Assembly: GCA_045613305.1 (NCBI GenBank)
Contig: JAZLAU010000023.1
Location: 1 to 64,000, forward strand
DNA length: 64,000 bases
From: SFTJ01 sp045613305
GTDB taxonomy: Bacteria > Bacteroidota > Bacteroidia > Bacteroidales > Muribaculaceae
Reading direction: 5' to 3'
The position numbers and the translations under genes were made by a program. The notes beneath the pieces are model-generated. The model had not been told where the DNA came from and did no database searches. It saw only the letters and a list, made by a program, of their open reading frames with translations. Within the stretch, counting starts at the first letter, position 1, and each line of letters starts with the position of its first letter. Shown here piece after piece: positions 52,683-61,656 of the stretch.

Positions 52683-53654
52683 ATGAAAAAGATATTATTA
52701 GCAATTATAGTAGCTTTAGTTGGTGCAGGCCAATCGATGGCAAAAGATTACACCAACCCAGTGTATAACGGAGGAGCCGCCGATCCTACGGTAATCCGAG
52801 CTCAAGACGGTGCATTTTATGCCTATGCAACAGGCGGTGTGGTGTTGAAATCAACCGATTTGGTGACTTGGAGAAAACAATCAAGAGCATTCACCTCAAT
52901 GCCTAATTGGATTGAGGGTGGCGGTGGTGCGCTATGGGCACCAGACATTAATTATATTAATGGCCAATATGTTATGTATTATGCTCAATCGAAGTGGGGC
53001 GAAGAGTGGAAAAATGGTATAGGTGTTGCCGTATCGAACACTCCTGGTGGCCCATTTAGAGATTTGGGTTGTATGTTTACAAGTACAGAAATAGGTGTGC
53101 AAAACAGCATTGACCCTGACTATGTGGAAGCTAATGGCAAAAAATATTTGTTTTGGGGTAGCTTTAGTGGCATCTATTATGTGGAGTTGAGTGACGATGC
53201 GATGTCGGTTAAGACCAATGCGTCGCCAGTGCGAATAGGTGGTAATGCTTTTGAAGCAGCCTACATACATAAACGTGGTGAATACTATTATATGTTCTGC
53301 TCAATTGGCACATGCTGCGAGGGCGCAAATTCTACCTATAAAACTGTAGTAGGCCGTTCGAAGAGTGTTACTGGACCATATGTAGACCGCAACGGAAATT
53401 CTATGCTTTACGATTATTTTGAAGTGGTGATAGGCGGAAATGGTCGTTGGGCAGGCCCTGGCCATAATGGCGATATCATTACTGATGATGAGGGTAGAGA
53501 TTGGATTCCTTATCATGGTTGGGATATTTTGGATGAGGGTCCAGGAAGAAAAATGTTTCTTGATGAAGTGATATGGGTAGATGGTTGGCCTGTGGTAAAG
53601 GGCAAAACTGCTTCTTACACAACACAAGACGGACCAACTTTTTACGATAAATAA
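52683..53654 (+). CDS. Glycoside hydrolase family 43 (arabinan/xylan-active type)
   Basis: A 323-residue exported enzyme, with a signal peptide to about residue 20. The five-bladed propeller has the general base Asp in AADPTVIRAQDG, the pKa-modulating Asp in NSIDPDYVEANGKKYLFWG and the acid Glu in NAFEAAYIHKRGEYY. The segment WAGPGHNGDIITDDEGRDW is typical of endo-arabinanase-like GH43 members. It probably removes arabinose or xylose units from plant polysaccharide. Its length is that of a catalytic domain alone, with no T9SS end. It is the last gene of its transcript, ending at the terminator 53683-53710. Confidence 0.9.
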   Translation: MKKILLAIIVALVGAGQSMAKDYTNPVYNGGAADPTVIRAQDGAFYAYATGGVVLKSTDLVTWRKQSRAFTSMPNWIEGGGGALWAPDINYINGQYVMYYAQSKWGEEWKNGIGVAVSNTPGGPFRDLGCMFTSTEIGVQNSIDPDYVEANGKKYLFWGSFSGIYYVELSDDAMSVKTNASPVRIGGNAFEAAYIHKRGEYYYMFCSIGTCCEGANSTYKTVVGRSKSVTGPYVDRNGNSMLYDYFEVVIGGNGRWAGPGHNGDIITDDEGRDWIPYHGWDILDEGPGRKMFLDEVIWVDGWPVVKGKTASYTTQDGPTFYDK

Positions 53655-53682
53655 GATGTTGCGAGTGACTCGTGATAGAAAA

Positions 53683-53710
53683 GATAAAAGCCCCAAACGG
53701 GGCTTTTATC
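53683..53710. terminator. Bidirectional terminator between GH43 and tRNA-Gly
   Basis: A perfect 12-bp stem (53683-53694 with 53699-53710) and a 4-base loop, with a T run on the plus side. It can serve both the GH43 transcript and the minus-strand tRNA. Confidence 0.92.
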
Positions 53711-53735
53711 TTTTTGTTATGGTGAATTTTTAATG

Positions 53736-53808
53736 AGCGACAGACGGGATTCGAACCCGCGACCCTCGGCTTGGGAAGCCGATGCTCTACCAGCTGAGCT
53801 ACTATCGC
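53736..53808 (-). tRNA. tRNA-Gly (anticodon CCC)
   Basis: A 73-base tRNA. Acceptor GCGATAG with CTGTCGC (one G-T wobble), D-arm AGCTCAGCTGGTAGAGC, anticodon loop TTCCCAA and T-arm GGTTCGAATCC are readable on the minus strand. No CCA is encoded. Confidence 0.95.
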
Positions 53809-53822
53809 AGAAAGATGTTTGT

Positions 53823-54143
53823 TTAGATTTTCTTTTTTAGTTCAGCAACAATGTCTTCGCCATCGATGGTGGTGTAGGTTACTGTGATGGTGTCGCCAGC
53901 AGCCCATGCATATCGCTGCTCGGGCGCGAGGTCTGGGTAACTGAAGTTTAGTGTGTCGCCATTGTCAGAAACAATTGTTACGCTATTCATGGCGCCGTCT
54001 ATCACAACGCCAGTTGCTTTAATTGTAATAGTGGAGTCGGCTGCTACTGAGTCGGTATTTTCGCTGCTGTTCTCAAAGTTGCCAAATGTCCAAATACCTA
54101 TTATAATAAACGCAATAAATAATATTACTAAGAGTCGTTTCAT
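53823..54143 (-). CDS. Small exported beta-rich protein, unknown function
   Basis: A 106-residue protein. A hydrophobic segment at about 4-20 (VILFIAFIIIGIWTFG) is a signal or anchor; there is no Cys for lipidation. The remainder reads as short strands (TITIKATGVVIDGAMNSVTIV, then DTITVTYTTIDGEDIVAEL), like a small OB or beta-sandwich domain. I recognise no family. It lies directly downstream of nothing and upstream of tRNA-Gly on the same strand; a -7-like TATATTTG lies at 54169-54176. Its length and codon use support a real gene. Confidence 0.65.
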   Translation of the reverse strand: MKRLLVILFIAFIIIGIWTFGNFENSSENTDSVAADSTITIKATGVVIDGAMNSVTIVSDNGDTLNFSYPDLAPEQRYAWAAGDTITVTYTTIDGEDIVAELKKKI

Positions 54144-54168
54144 GGTTGTTTGGTTGTTTAATCCTATA

Positions 54169-54176
54169 CAAATATA
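54169..54176 (-). promoter_or_regulatory. -7 element for the 106-aa gene
   Basis: TATATTTG on the minus strand, 25 bases before the start codon; no spaced TTG is found. Only a partial promoter. Confidence 0.4.
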
Positions 54177-54320
54177 AACGAAATATTTTAAATATTGTTC
54201 ATGTTGTGGTTAAAGTTACTACAGGAAACCTAATTTGTGGAGATGTGTAAGTGAGGAAATGGGTTGCGATATTTAACTTACGTTGATATGTATGGGCATA
54301 TAAGTTGCCCATAAGCGGCT

Positions 54321-54328
54321 TACTTTTG
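54321..54328 (+). promoter_or_regulatory. -7 element for the 97-aa gene
   Basis: TACTTTTG matches the -7 consensus, 25 bases before the start codon. The nearest TTG is not at 19-21 bases. Confidence 0.4.
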
Positions 54329-54353
54329 TAGTGTACAAATAAAAAAGTAAGTT

Positions 54354-54647
54354 ATGAGCAAGTTAGAACGACAAATAAGCAAAAACGATAACATCTATGC
54401 ATCGCTTATGGTGGACGGAGAAGAAAAGTTGAGTTTCAGAAGAAGTGAATTCAGCAGCATGGGAGATGTTGTACATTTGATTTATCGCCTTGCCGGAAAG
54501 TTTGTAGGCAGTGCTCGATTAATAATACGAAACCAAAGCCAAGGGTGGAATATAGCTATGCCATTGGCATCGAACTCAGTATTTTCGGCCTTTAGTGCAG
54601 AAAAAACGCCACAGGTGGAAAACGGACAGTATCTGATTCCGTGGTGA
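54354..54647 (+). CDS. Small conserved-looking protein of unknown function (97 aa)
   Basis: A 97-residue soluble protein. The visible blocks are NDNIYASLMVDGEEKLSFRR, LIYRLAGKFVGSARLIIRNQSQGWN and the end QYLIPW. I recall similar short Bacteroidales proteins with the IRN-SQGW and QY-IPW pattern, of unknown role. A -7-like TACTTTTG lies at 54321-54328, 25 bases upstream. A hairpin terminator follows at 54728-54756. The gene seems to be monocistronic. Confidence 0.62.
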   Translation: MSKLERQISKNDNIYASLMVDGEEKLSFRRSEFSSMGDVVHLIYRLAGKFVGSARLIIRNQSQGWNIAMPLASNSVFSAFSAEKTPQVENGQYLIPW

Positions 54648-55100
54648 AATAAAAGGACAAAAATTTCTGTTTTCATATTCTATACTTAATCTTATCTAAT
54701 ATTGTGAAACACACACGATGTGTGATGGCCCAGTACTTAAAGTATTGGGCTTTTTTGTGAGATGTGAGGTCGTGAATGAAAAGATTAGCATGTTGTGTTA
54801 TGGCATGTTTTGAAGTAGGTTGTTGCATAATCAAAACGCATTTGCCGGGAAAAGGATAAGAGTGATTCGAGCGTAATAGGAAAAACAAGTAAAATGCAAT
54901 AAAAAATCTTTGAAATTTGTGATATAGTATAATCGATAAATGAATTTTTTTAAGTAATTTTACCAAGAGAAATTATAGCATGGGTAATTGTGTATTGACC
55001 GATGCTAAAAATTGTGTGCTTAAGTAGTTGCATGCAAGAAGTTTAAATAAAGAAATAACTATAATTATAATACGAATTAATAATATTAATACAAACTATT
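54648..55100. other. Intergenic region: terminator, small hairpin pair and leader
   Basis: The first part holds a short CACACA/TGTGTG hairpin near 54709-54724 followed by the terminator at 54728-54756. The remaining 340 bases are AT-rich with a palindrome TTGCATGCAA near 55028 and lead to the FeS-scaffold gene. I see no complete -33/-7 promoter and no gene. Confidence 0.5.
54728..54756 (+). terminator. Terminator downstream of the 97-aa gene
   Basis: A 10-bp stem with one G-T pair (54728-54737 with 54741-54750), a 3-base loop and six T residues. Confidence 0.8.
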
Positions 55101-55793
55101 ATGGTTTATACACACGAAGTACAACACATGTGTAGTGTTGCAAAGGGAGCTAACCATCCATCTGCTCCAATACCAGAGGAGGGAAAATGGGTTAGAGCAA
55201 AAGAAATTAAGGATATTTCAGGTTTTACACACGGTATTGGTTGGTGTGCTCCACAACAAGGTGCATGCAAGCTATCGTTGAATGTAAAGGACGGTATCAT
55301 TGAAGAAGCATTGGTAGAAACAATTGGTTGTTCAGGTATGACACACTCAGCAGCAATGGCAGCTGAAATCCTACCAGGCAAGACAATTTTGGAAGCCCTA
55401 AACACAGACCTTGTATGTGACGCAATCAACACAGCAATGCGTGAATTGTTTAAGCAAATCGTATACGGTCGTACACAATCAGCATTCTCTGAAGGCGGTC
55501 TACAAATCGGTGCAGGCCTAGAAGACCTTGGTAAGGGTCTACGTAGCCAAGTAGGTACAATGTTTGGAACAAAGGCAAAGGGCGTACGCTATTTGGAAAT
55601 GGCAGAAGGCTATTGCACACGCATGGCATTGGATGCAAACAACGAAGTTATTGGTTATGAATTCCTTCACCTTGGCAAATTCACAGATGCTATGAAGAAG
55701 GGTAAAACACCAGCTGAAGCAATTGAAGGTGCAATGGGCACATATGGTCGCTTCAACGATGCAGTTAAATATATTGACCCACGCAACGAATAA
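55101..55793 (+). CDS. Iron-sulfur cluster scaffold-like protein partnered with GGGtGRT
   Basis: A 230-residue soluble protein. The central region has Cys residues spaced as in NifU/IscU-like scaffolds: WCAPQQGACKLSL, ETIGCSGMTHSAAMAAE and DLVCDAINTAM, with the end YCTRMALDANNEV. Databases annotate the family as an iron-sulfur cluster assembly scaffold, on the basis of weak similarity. It precedes the GGGtGRT gene by 14 bases and the two almost always occur as a pair as far as I recall. Codon use is strongly biased, so it is probably abundant. Function unproven. Confidence 0.78.
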   Translation: MVYTHEVQHMCSVAKGANHPSAPIPEEGKWVRAKEIKDISGFTHGIGWCAPQQGACKLSLNVKDGIIEEALVETIGCSGMTHSAAMAAEILPGKTILEALNTDLVCDAINTAMRELFKQIVYGRTQSAFSEGGLQIGAGLEDLGKGLRSQVGTMFGTKAKGVRYLEMAEGYCTRMALDANNEVIGYEFLHLGKFTDAMKKGKTPAEAIEGAMGTYGRFNDAVKYIDPRNE

Positions 55794-55794
55794 T

Positions 55795-55800
55795 AGGAGG
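55795..55800 (+). promoter_or_regulatory. Strong Shine-Dalgarno site before the GGGtGRT gene
   Basis: AGGAGG ends 7 bases before the ATG at 55808. Full-length Shine-Dalgarno motifs are rare in this window, so this gene appears to use an unusually strong ribosome binding site. Confidence 0.8.
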
Positions 55801-55807
55801 AATCATT

Positions 55808-56821
55808 ATGGCAATTAGAGAAGTAAAATTTGAATCTCAAGACCGTCGTATCAATCAAATCATTGCAGTATTGAACGAAAACGGCATTAAGGATATTGAA
55901 GAAGCAAACGCAATCTGCGAAGCAGCAGGTATCGACCCTTATTTGACATGTGAAGAAACTCAACCTATTTGCTTTGAAAATGCAAAGTGGGCTTATGTGG
56001 TAGGTGCAGCAATCGCAATCAAGAAGGGTTGCAAGAACGCTGCTGATGCTGCAGAAGCAATCGGTTTGGGTCTACAAGCATTCTGTATTCCTGGTTCTGT
56101 GGCTGACGACCGTAAGGTAGGTCTTGGACACGGTAACTTGGCTGCACGTTTGCTTCGTGAAGAAACTAAGTGTTTTGCATTCTTGGCAGGTCACGAATCA
56201 TTTGCTGCTGCTGAAGGTGCTATCAAGATTGCAGCTAAGGCTGACAAGGTGCGCAAAGAACCTCTTCGCGTTATCCTAAACGGTCTTGGTAAGGATGCTG
56301 CATTGATTATCAGCCGTATCAACGGTTTCACATACGTACAAACTGAATTCGACTATTTTACAGGCGAATTGAAGGTTGTTAAGGAAACTCCATATTCAAA
56401 CGGTGCTCGCGCTAACGTTAGATGCTATGGTGTGGACGACGTTCGTGAAGGTGTTGCAGTAATGTGGAAGGAAGGCGTTGACGTATCTATCACAGGTAAC
56501 TCAACTAACCCAACTCGTTTCCAACACCCAGTTGCTGGTACATACAAGAAGGAACGCGTATTGGCAGGTAAGCCATACTTCAGCGTTGCATCAGGTGGTG
56601 GTACAGGCCGTACTCTTCACCCAGATAACATGGGTGCTGGTCCTGCTTCTTATGGTATGACTGACACTCTTGGTCGTATGCACTCTGACGCTCAATTCGC
56701 TGGTTCTTCATCAGTTCCTGCTCACGTGGAAATGATGGGCTTCCTTGGCATCGGTAACAACCCTATGGTAGGTTGTACTGTAGCTGTTGCAGTTGACGTT
56801 GCTACTGCTTTGAGCAAGTAA
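55808..56821 (+). CDS. GGGtGRT protein
   Basis: A 337-residue soluble protein of the family named after its motif, here GGGTGRTLHPDNMGAGPASY at about residues 265-284. Other conserved blocks are VGLGHGNLAARLLREETKCF and NNPMVGCTVAVAVDVATAL at the C-terminus. Its function is not known to me; an FeS-related role is inferred from the preceding gene. It has a strong Shine-Dalgarno site, highly biased codons and a following terminator (56847-56885), all signs of high expression. Confidence 0.88.
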   Translation: MAIREVKFESQDRRINQIIAVLNENGIKDIEEANAICEAAGIDPYLTCEETQPICFENAKWAYVVGAAIAIKKGCKNAADAAEAIGLGLQAFCIPGSVADDRKVGLGHGNLAARLLREETKCFAFLAGHESFAAAEGAIKIAAKADKVRKEPLRVILNGLGKDAALIISRINGFTYVQTEFDYFTGELKVVKETPYSNGARANVRCYGVDDVREGVAVMWKEGVDVSITGNSTNPTRFQHPVAGTYKKERVLAGKPYFSVASGGGTGRTLHPDNMGAGPASYGMTDTLGRMHSDAQFAGSSSVPAHVEMMGFLGIGNNPMVGCTVAVAVDVATALSK

Positions 56822-56846
56822 TTTATCAACTACAAATAAATTTCAA

Positions 56847-56885
56847 GAGAGCTTCCTATCATTAGGAGGCTCTCTTTTTTTCTTT
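56847..56885 (+). terminator. Terminator after the GGGtGRT gene
   Basis: A 12-bp stem with one T-G pair (56847-56858 with 56863-56874), a 4-base loop and a T-rich run of ten bases. Confidence 0.92.
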
Positions 56886-56974
56886 TAAAGAATGCTCGGA
56901 TTATTGACGTTGAGTGTTCGAGGCTTTCTTTTGGCTACTTGGTGATGTAATGATATTATAAAGATGTGACGCTA

Positions 56975-57015
56975 AAAAACTACACCCTATAGAATTTAAA
57001 ATTTCTATAGGGTGT
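56975..57015 (-). terminator. Terminator after the antiporter gene
   Basis: A perfect 13-bp stem (56982-56994 with 57003-57015), an 8-base loop and a T run on the minus strand. Confidence 0.88.
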
Positions 57016-57031
57016 AAGGTTTTATAGATTG

Positions 57032-58480
57032 TTATTCGTTGTTTTCGATAATGTATAGCAGTTTGTCACCTTCATGCAGTTTTAGTTTACCGTCGGGGAT
57101 AATGTATTTTTCGCCACGTTTGATGAGCATCACCAAAGTGCCTTTAGGTATGTCCATATCGGCGAGACACGAACCGTTTTTAAGCATGTCGGCCGTAAGA
57201 GTCTTGTCGATGAGTTTAGAGTCGATTTCATCAGGCAATTCTATGCCGAATTCGTTTCCTTCCTTAACGTGAGGGAGGTCTAAGTGTAACATTCGGGCTA
57301 CATAGGGAATGGTGGTTCCTTGCACAATCAACGACACCAAAGTGATGAAGAAAACGATATTGAAAATTTGTTGCGAACCTGGTATGCTGGCCACAACGGG
57401 ATAGGTGGCGAAAATAATAGGTACAGCACCGCGAAGCCCCACCCATGAGATGAATGTTTTTGCGGGGAATGACATTTTTCTGAAAGGCAGTAGGCAAAGG
57501 TAAACACTTAAAGGTCGGGCAATAATAATCATAAATACGGCCACAAGGATAGAAACAAATGCCACGTCGAGCATTTCGTGAGGATTTACCAATAGGCCCA
57601 GAGAAAGGAACATTATGATTTGGAACAGCCATGTTAAACCATTCATGAATGTGTCGACTTCCTTTCGGAATGCCAAACGAGAATTTCCCACTACCACGCC
57701 GGCAATATAAACGGCTAAGTAACCATTGCCATTTATTAAGTCGGTGATTGTAAAAGTTATAAACACTAAGCTAAGCAGAAGGATGGGGTAAAGCGATGCG
57801 TTGGAAAGTTGAATCTTGTTGATTAGCCACACGGAGAATTTGCCAAGCACAAAGCCTATTATGCCACCAAAGAAGAATTGTATGAATATGTTTTTTGTAA
57901 TCCATGCGATGCTTAGGTCGCTTCCGCTCGCTATAACTTGAATTAAGGCTATAGTTAGCATGTAGGCCATAGGGTCATTACTACCGCTTTCTAATTCAAG
58001 TGTGGGCTTTAGGTTTTCTTTTAGGTTGATTTTTTGAGAACGAAGCAAGTTAAACACCGAAGCCGAATCGGTTGAAGAAATTGTGGCCGCTAATAAAAAG
58101 CAAGTAAGTATTGGCAGGGAGAAGTCGGCAGGTGTAGAAGCCGACAAGAAGTATAAAAATCCGCCGGTGAGTATTGTGGTAATTACAACACCCAAAGTAG
58201 ATAATAGCACACCTTGTGCTAAGATGGGCTTTATGTCGTGTATTTTTGTGTCCATACCACCGGTGAAAAGAATAATGCTAAGAGCTATCATGCCGATAAA
58301 TTGGGCATCGGCTGCACTATCGAATTGCAGACCAAGTCCGTCGCTACCGAATCCCATACCCAACAACAGGAATAGTAAAAGTGTTGGGATGCCAAATCGA
58401 TAACCGGTTTTACTAATTAAAATGCTACAAAAAATCAGTATCGCTCCAAGTAATAAAATATTTTCAGCATTAAAACTCAT
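57032..58480 (-). CDS. Potassium/proton antiporter (CvrA/NhaP2 type) with C-terminal RCK domain
   Basis: A 482-residue inner-membrane protein. About twelve helices cover residues 5-395, with family blocks such as SKTGYRFGIPTLLLFLLLGMGFGSDG, SSTDSASVFNLLRS and ELESGSNDPMAYML, where the Asp in SGSNDP is in the ion-binding core. The end (VKEGNEFGIELPD, then DIPKGTLVMLIKRG and LHEGDKLLYIIE) is a TrkA-C/RCK-C domain, which regulates K+/H+ exchange. It is monocistronic, ending at 56975-57015. A -7-like TATATTTG on the minus strand lies at 58685-58692, far upstream. Confidence 0.93.
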   Translation of the reverse strand: MSFNAENILLLGAILIFCSILISKTGYRFGIPTLLLFLLLGMGFGSDGLGLQFDSAADAQFIGMIALSIILFTGGMDTKIHDIKPILAQGVLLSTLGVVITTILTGGFLYFLSASTPADFSLPILTCFLLAATISSTDSASVFNLLRSQKINLKENLKPTLELESGSNDPMAYMLTIALIQVIASGSDLSIAWITKNIFIQFFFGGIIGFVLGKFSVWLINKIQLSNASLYPILLLSLVFITFTITDLINGNGYLAVYIAGVVVGNSRLAFRKEVDTFMNGLTWLFQIIMFLSLGLLVNPHEMLDVAFVSILVAVFMIIIARPLSVYLCLLPFRKMSFPAKTFISWVGLRGAVPIIFATYPVVASIPGSQQIFNIVFFITLVSLIVQGTTIPYVARMLHLDLPHVKEGNEFGIELPDEIDSKLIDKTLTADMLKNGSCLADMDIPKGTLVMLIKRGEKYIIPDGKLKLHEGDKLLYIIENNE

Positions 58481-58850
58481 AATTAAATTAGGTTGGTGTT
58501 GTCAAACAAAAAATGGGTGTGTTGTAGTAGTTGGATGAACTAATTGGTCGTAATAAGTATTTTATAATCATTATGAGCGCCTTAGATGTTGGATTGTTTG
58601 GTTGCTATAAGTGTGGTTCTCATAGATTATCACAATACAAATAATTGTAATTAAAGTGTTTAGCTCATCATTTTTTGCTATATACAAATATAGCAATTTT
58701 GTTTGACATTATGGGGTAATTAAAACATAACTAAAGTTAATATGTGGCATTTGACTTTAATTTTTTAGCAAATGCAAACTGTCGCTTATGGTTAGCGGTT
58801 AAGGTAGTAAGCGGGTGATTGATAGTGAATTAGTGGATTGTGGCGGTCTT
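58481..58850. other. Intergenic region between antiporter and symporter genes
   Basis: AT-rich. The only recognisable element is a -7-like TATATTTG (58685-58692, minus strand) that could start antiporter transcription with a leader of about 200 bases. I see no gene and no clear hairpin terminator for the symporter on its 3' side. Confidence 0.45.
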
Positions 58851-60269
58851 TTAAGATTTGCGTCGAAAAAGAAGTAATCCTGCAAAAGTTATGCATCCGT
58901 TGAGCATGAGTAATTCGTAGCCAAACTCATAACCAAACCATTTTAAACAGCCTATCTTAATCAAGTGGCAAATTACGGGTGATGCAATTGCTATGTAGGG
59001 CGTTGCTTTATCGTTAACGCTTCGATTTGTGAGCATTCCGAAAGCGAAAAGTCCTAACAGCGGGCCATAGGTGTATGAACAAATGGTGTAGATGGCGTCG
59101 ATAAGGCTTGTGCTGTTTATATTATTAAACAAAAGTATGAATGCCACAAATGCAGTGCACATGGCGATGTGTGTGCGTTTGCGTAGCTTTGTGTCGGATG
59201 GGCGTTGCTTAATGTCGACGCAGAAACTTGTTGTGAGTGAGGTGAGTGCGGAGTCGGCGCTGCTAAACGATGCAGCTACAATTCCCAAAGTGAAGAAAAT
59301 GACAATAGATGTGCCGAGTTGACCAGTAGCGGCAAAAAAGGGCAACAGGGCGTCGGGGTTGTTTGGTAGTGTGCAGCCTTGCTTGTTTGCGAGGGAAATG
59401 AGCAATATGCCTAATGCTAAAAACAATAAATTGACTGGTAAAAATGCCATGCCGTAGGCGCACATGTCTTTTTGGGCATCTTTAAGGGTTTTGCATGTGA
59501 GGTTTTTTTGCATCATGTCCTGGTCAAGCCCGGTCATTACTATTACAATGAAAATGCCGCTGAAAAATTGTTTCCAGAAATTTTGTTTAGACGCCCAATC
59601 GTCGAACACAAATATTTGGCTATGTGGGTTGTTGGCGATTGTTTTTATTGCGTCGGGCACTGATAATCCGAGTTGAGAAATCACGTTAAACAAGATTATG
59701 GCAAGCGCTATAAGCATGCAAGCTGTTTGAATAGTGTCGGTTACGACCAGCGTTTTTATTCCACCTTGCTTTGTGTAGAGCCAAATTAATGCTACCATGG
59801 CTATCACCGTGAGGGAAAATGGTATCCCTAATTGCGAGAGGACAAACTCATGTAAAATCATGCATACAACATAAAACTTCACTGCAGCACTTGTGAATTT
59901 TGAAAGTATGAAGAATGAAGCTCCTGTTAGATAAGATTTTAGTCCGAATCTGTTGCCTAAGTAGGTGTAGATTGATGTGAGGTTAAGTTTGTAGTAAAGT
60001 GGCAGTAGAATGAATGCAACCGCAAAATATCCAAATATAAATCCGATGCATGTTTGAAGATATGTCATATTGCTGTTGAGCACCATGCCCGGCACGCTCA
60101 CAAACGACACACCTGAAATAGATGCGCCAATCATGCCAAATGCCACAAGATACCATGGCGATTGGCGGTTGCCTCTGAAAAACGAAGAGTTGCTGTCGCC
60201 TTTGCCTATAGCCTTGCTAATGAGATAAATGACAAGGAAATATGAGATTATGATTGTAATAATAAGCAT
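58851..60269 (-). CDS. Sodium:solute symporter
   Basis: A 472-residue protein with about thirteen hydrophobic helices. Family signs are YLVAFGMIGASISGVSFVSVPG near the first core helices, YLTGASFFILSKFTSAAVKF, and SFSSADSALTSLTTSFCVDI, which corresponds to the sodium-binding region of the SSS family. It couples sodium entry to uptake of an organic solute; the substrate cannot be read from sequence. It begins 20 bases after the M48 gene on the same strand. Confidence 0.92.
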   Translation of the reverse strand: MLIITIIISYFLVIYLISKAIGKGDSNSSFFRGNRQSPWYLVAFGMIGASISGVSFVSVPGMVLNSNMTYLQTCIGFIFGYFAVAFILLPLYYKLNLTSIYTYLGNRFGLKSYLTGASFFILSKFTSAAVKFYVVCMILHEFVLSQLGIPFSLTVIAMVALIWLYTKQGGIKTLVVTDTIQTACMLIALAIILFNVISQLGLSVPDAIKTIANNPHSQIFVFDDWASKQNFWKQFFSGIFIVIVMTGLDQDMMQKNLTCKTLKDAQKDMCAYGMAFLPVNLLFLALGILLISLANKQGCTLPNNPDALLPFFAATGQLGTSIVIFFTLGIVAASFSSADSALTSLTTSFCVDIKQRPSDTKLRKRTHIAMCTAFVAFILLFNNINSTSLIDAIYTICSYTYGPLLGLFAFGMLTNRSVNDKATPYIAIASPVICHLIKIGCLKWFGYEFGYELLMLNGCITFAGLLLFRRKS

Positions 60270-60289
60270 TTTGGCTCAACGGTTATTGG

Positions 60290-61513
60290 TTAATGTTCGG
60301 TGAGGTGTTTAATTCTTGAGTGTAAAGTGGGATGAGAGTAGTGGAAAAATGCATAAGCAGGGTGTGGAGTTAAGTTTGAAAGGCTCTGCTTAGATATGGC
60401 TTTAAGCGCAGCGGCTAAATGAAAGTTTGTGCCGTGTTGTTTGGCAAATTCATCGGCTTGCCACTCGTGCTTTCGAGAGATTATGTTTGAAATAATGTTT
60501 AGCACCAAATTGAGCGGTGTAAGTAGAAGTGAGAAAACCACAAGGTTGAGGTGAAACGATGGCTCGGAGCATCCGGCTGCTTGAGCAATTTGTGTATTGT
60601 TGATGGTTAGTCCAAACAGATAGAAAATCACGAGATTGACCGTTAACGACATAATCATTGACTTGATTAGGTGGTTGTGCTTATAATGGCCTATTTCATG
60701 AGAAAGTACGGCTACTATTTCGTCGGTAGAAAGTTGTTCGATAAGGGTGTCGTAAAGCACAATGCGCTTTCGGCTTCCAAATCCGGTAAAATAAGCATTG
60801 GCGTGGCTAGAGCGTTTTGAACCATCTATAACGTAGATGTCTTTTATCTTAAAATCGCAAATTCGACTGAAATCTTCAATTGATTTTCGCAGTTCACCCT
60901 CAGGTAGCGGTGTCTGTTTGTTGAAAAGAGGAACGATGAGGTCGGAATAAAAGAATTGCATAAATATACTTATGGCTGTTACTGAAGCCCAAGCTACAAA
61001 CCAAAAGTTTTGTTGCATAATTTGGTATAGCCATGCGAGTAAAGCAATGATTCCGCCTCCGAGTATGGCTGTTATTAAAAGTTCCTTGAGTGAATCTGAA
61101 AAGAAAGTTTTAGGAGTCGTCTTGTTGAATCCGAAGCGTTGTTCGATGGAAAAAGTGTTATATATGTCGAACGGAATGCTTGGTATCCAAGATGTTAAGA
61201 AAATTATGGCGAAAAAGCAAAGTGAAACGACAACGGGAGACGATGCTGCCATGTTGGCCCACTGGTTGAATGTGGCGAATAGTCCACATGCGAATAAAAT
61301 TAAAAGAATCCCTGTGCCTACTATTTCATTAATTACGCCAAATTGTGACTTTTGTCGGAAATAATCTTGCTGGCGATTGTATGCCGATTCGTCATACATG
61401 TCGGAAAGTAATGAAGGTATCTGCTTGCGCGACGCTTTTATATTTAAATGTGTCAGCGATAAAGATAGAGCGAACTCGAAAATGACTATCGCTAAGATTA
61501 ACCAATAAAGCAT
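60290..61513 (-). CDS. M48-family membrane metalloprotease (Ste24/CAAX-type)
   Basis: A 407-residue integral membrane zinc protease. Zinc ligands His272 and His276 and the catalytic Glu273 are in AVLSHEIGHYKHNHLI; the third ligand is in RKHEWQADEFA. N-terminal helices and an FSIEQRFGFNKTTPKTFFSD block fit Ste24-type members. It degrades or processes membrane proteins. It is the first gene of the M48-symporter pair. The 143-base gap to the divergent acyltransferase contains both start regions. Confidence 0.94.
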   Translation of the reverse strand: MLYWLILAIVIFEFALSLSLTHLNIKASRKQIPSLLSDMYDESAYNRQQDYFRQKSQFGVINEIVGTGILLILFACGLFATFNQWANMAASSPVVVSLCFFAIIFLTSWIPSIPFDIYNTFSIEQRFGFNKTTPKTFFSDSLKELLITAILGGGIIALLAWLYQIMQQNFWFVAWASVTAISIFMQFFYSDLIVPLFNKQTPLPEGELRKSIEDFSRICDFKIKDIYVIDGSKRSSHANAYFTGFGSRKRIVLYDTLIEQLSTDEIVAVLSHEIGHYKHNHLIKSMIMSLTVNLVIFYLFGLTINNTQIAQAAGCSEPSFHLNLVVFSLLLTPLNLVLNIISNIISRKHEWQADEFAKQHGTNFHLAAALKAISKQSLSNLTPHPAYAFFHYSHPTLHSRIKHLTEH

Positions 61514-61600
61514 ATTATAAGTGTTTGTTGATGACTAATGAATTGTAAAAATAACCAATTATTAAAAGTCGTGCAAATAGTTGCGGATATAATAATAATG

Positions 61601-61634
61601 TTGGCATAACTTAAAGAAAATTATTGTAAATTTG
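61601..61634 (+). promoter_or_regulatory. Possible promoter for the acyltransferase gene
   Basis: TAAATTTG at 61627-61634 with TTG at 61601-61603; the 23-base spacer is longer than ideal. The start codon lies 22 bases downstream. Confidence 0.45.
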
Positions 61635-61656
61635 GAGTAATAAATAGTTAACTAAA

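Noticed and set aside
54673..54966. 97-codon frame on the minus strand over the intergenic region
   Set aside because: It runs over the terminator and AT-rich leader, begins without a promoter and reads as hydrophobic low-complexity sequence without a family pattern.
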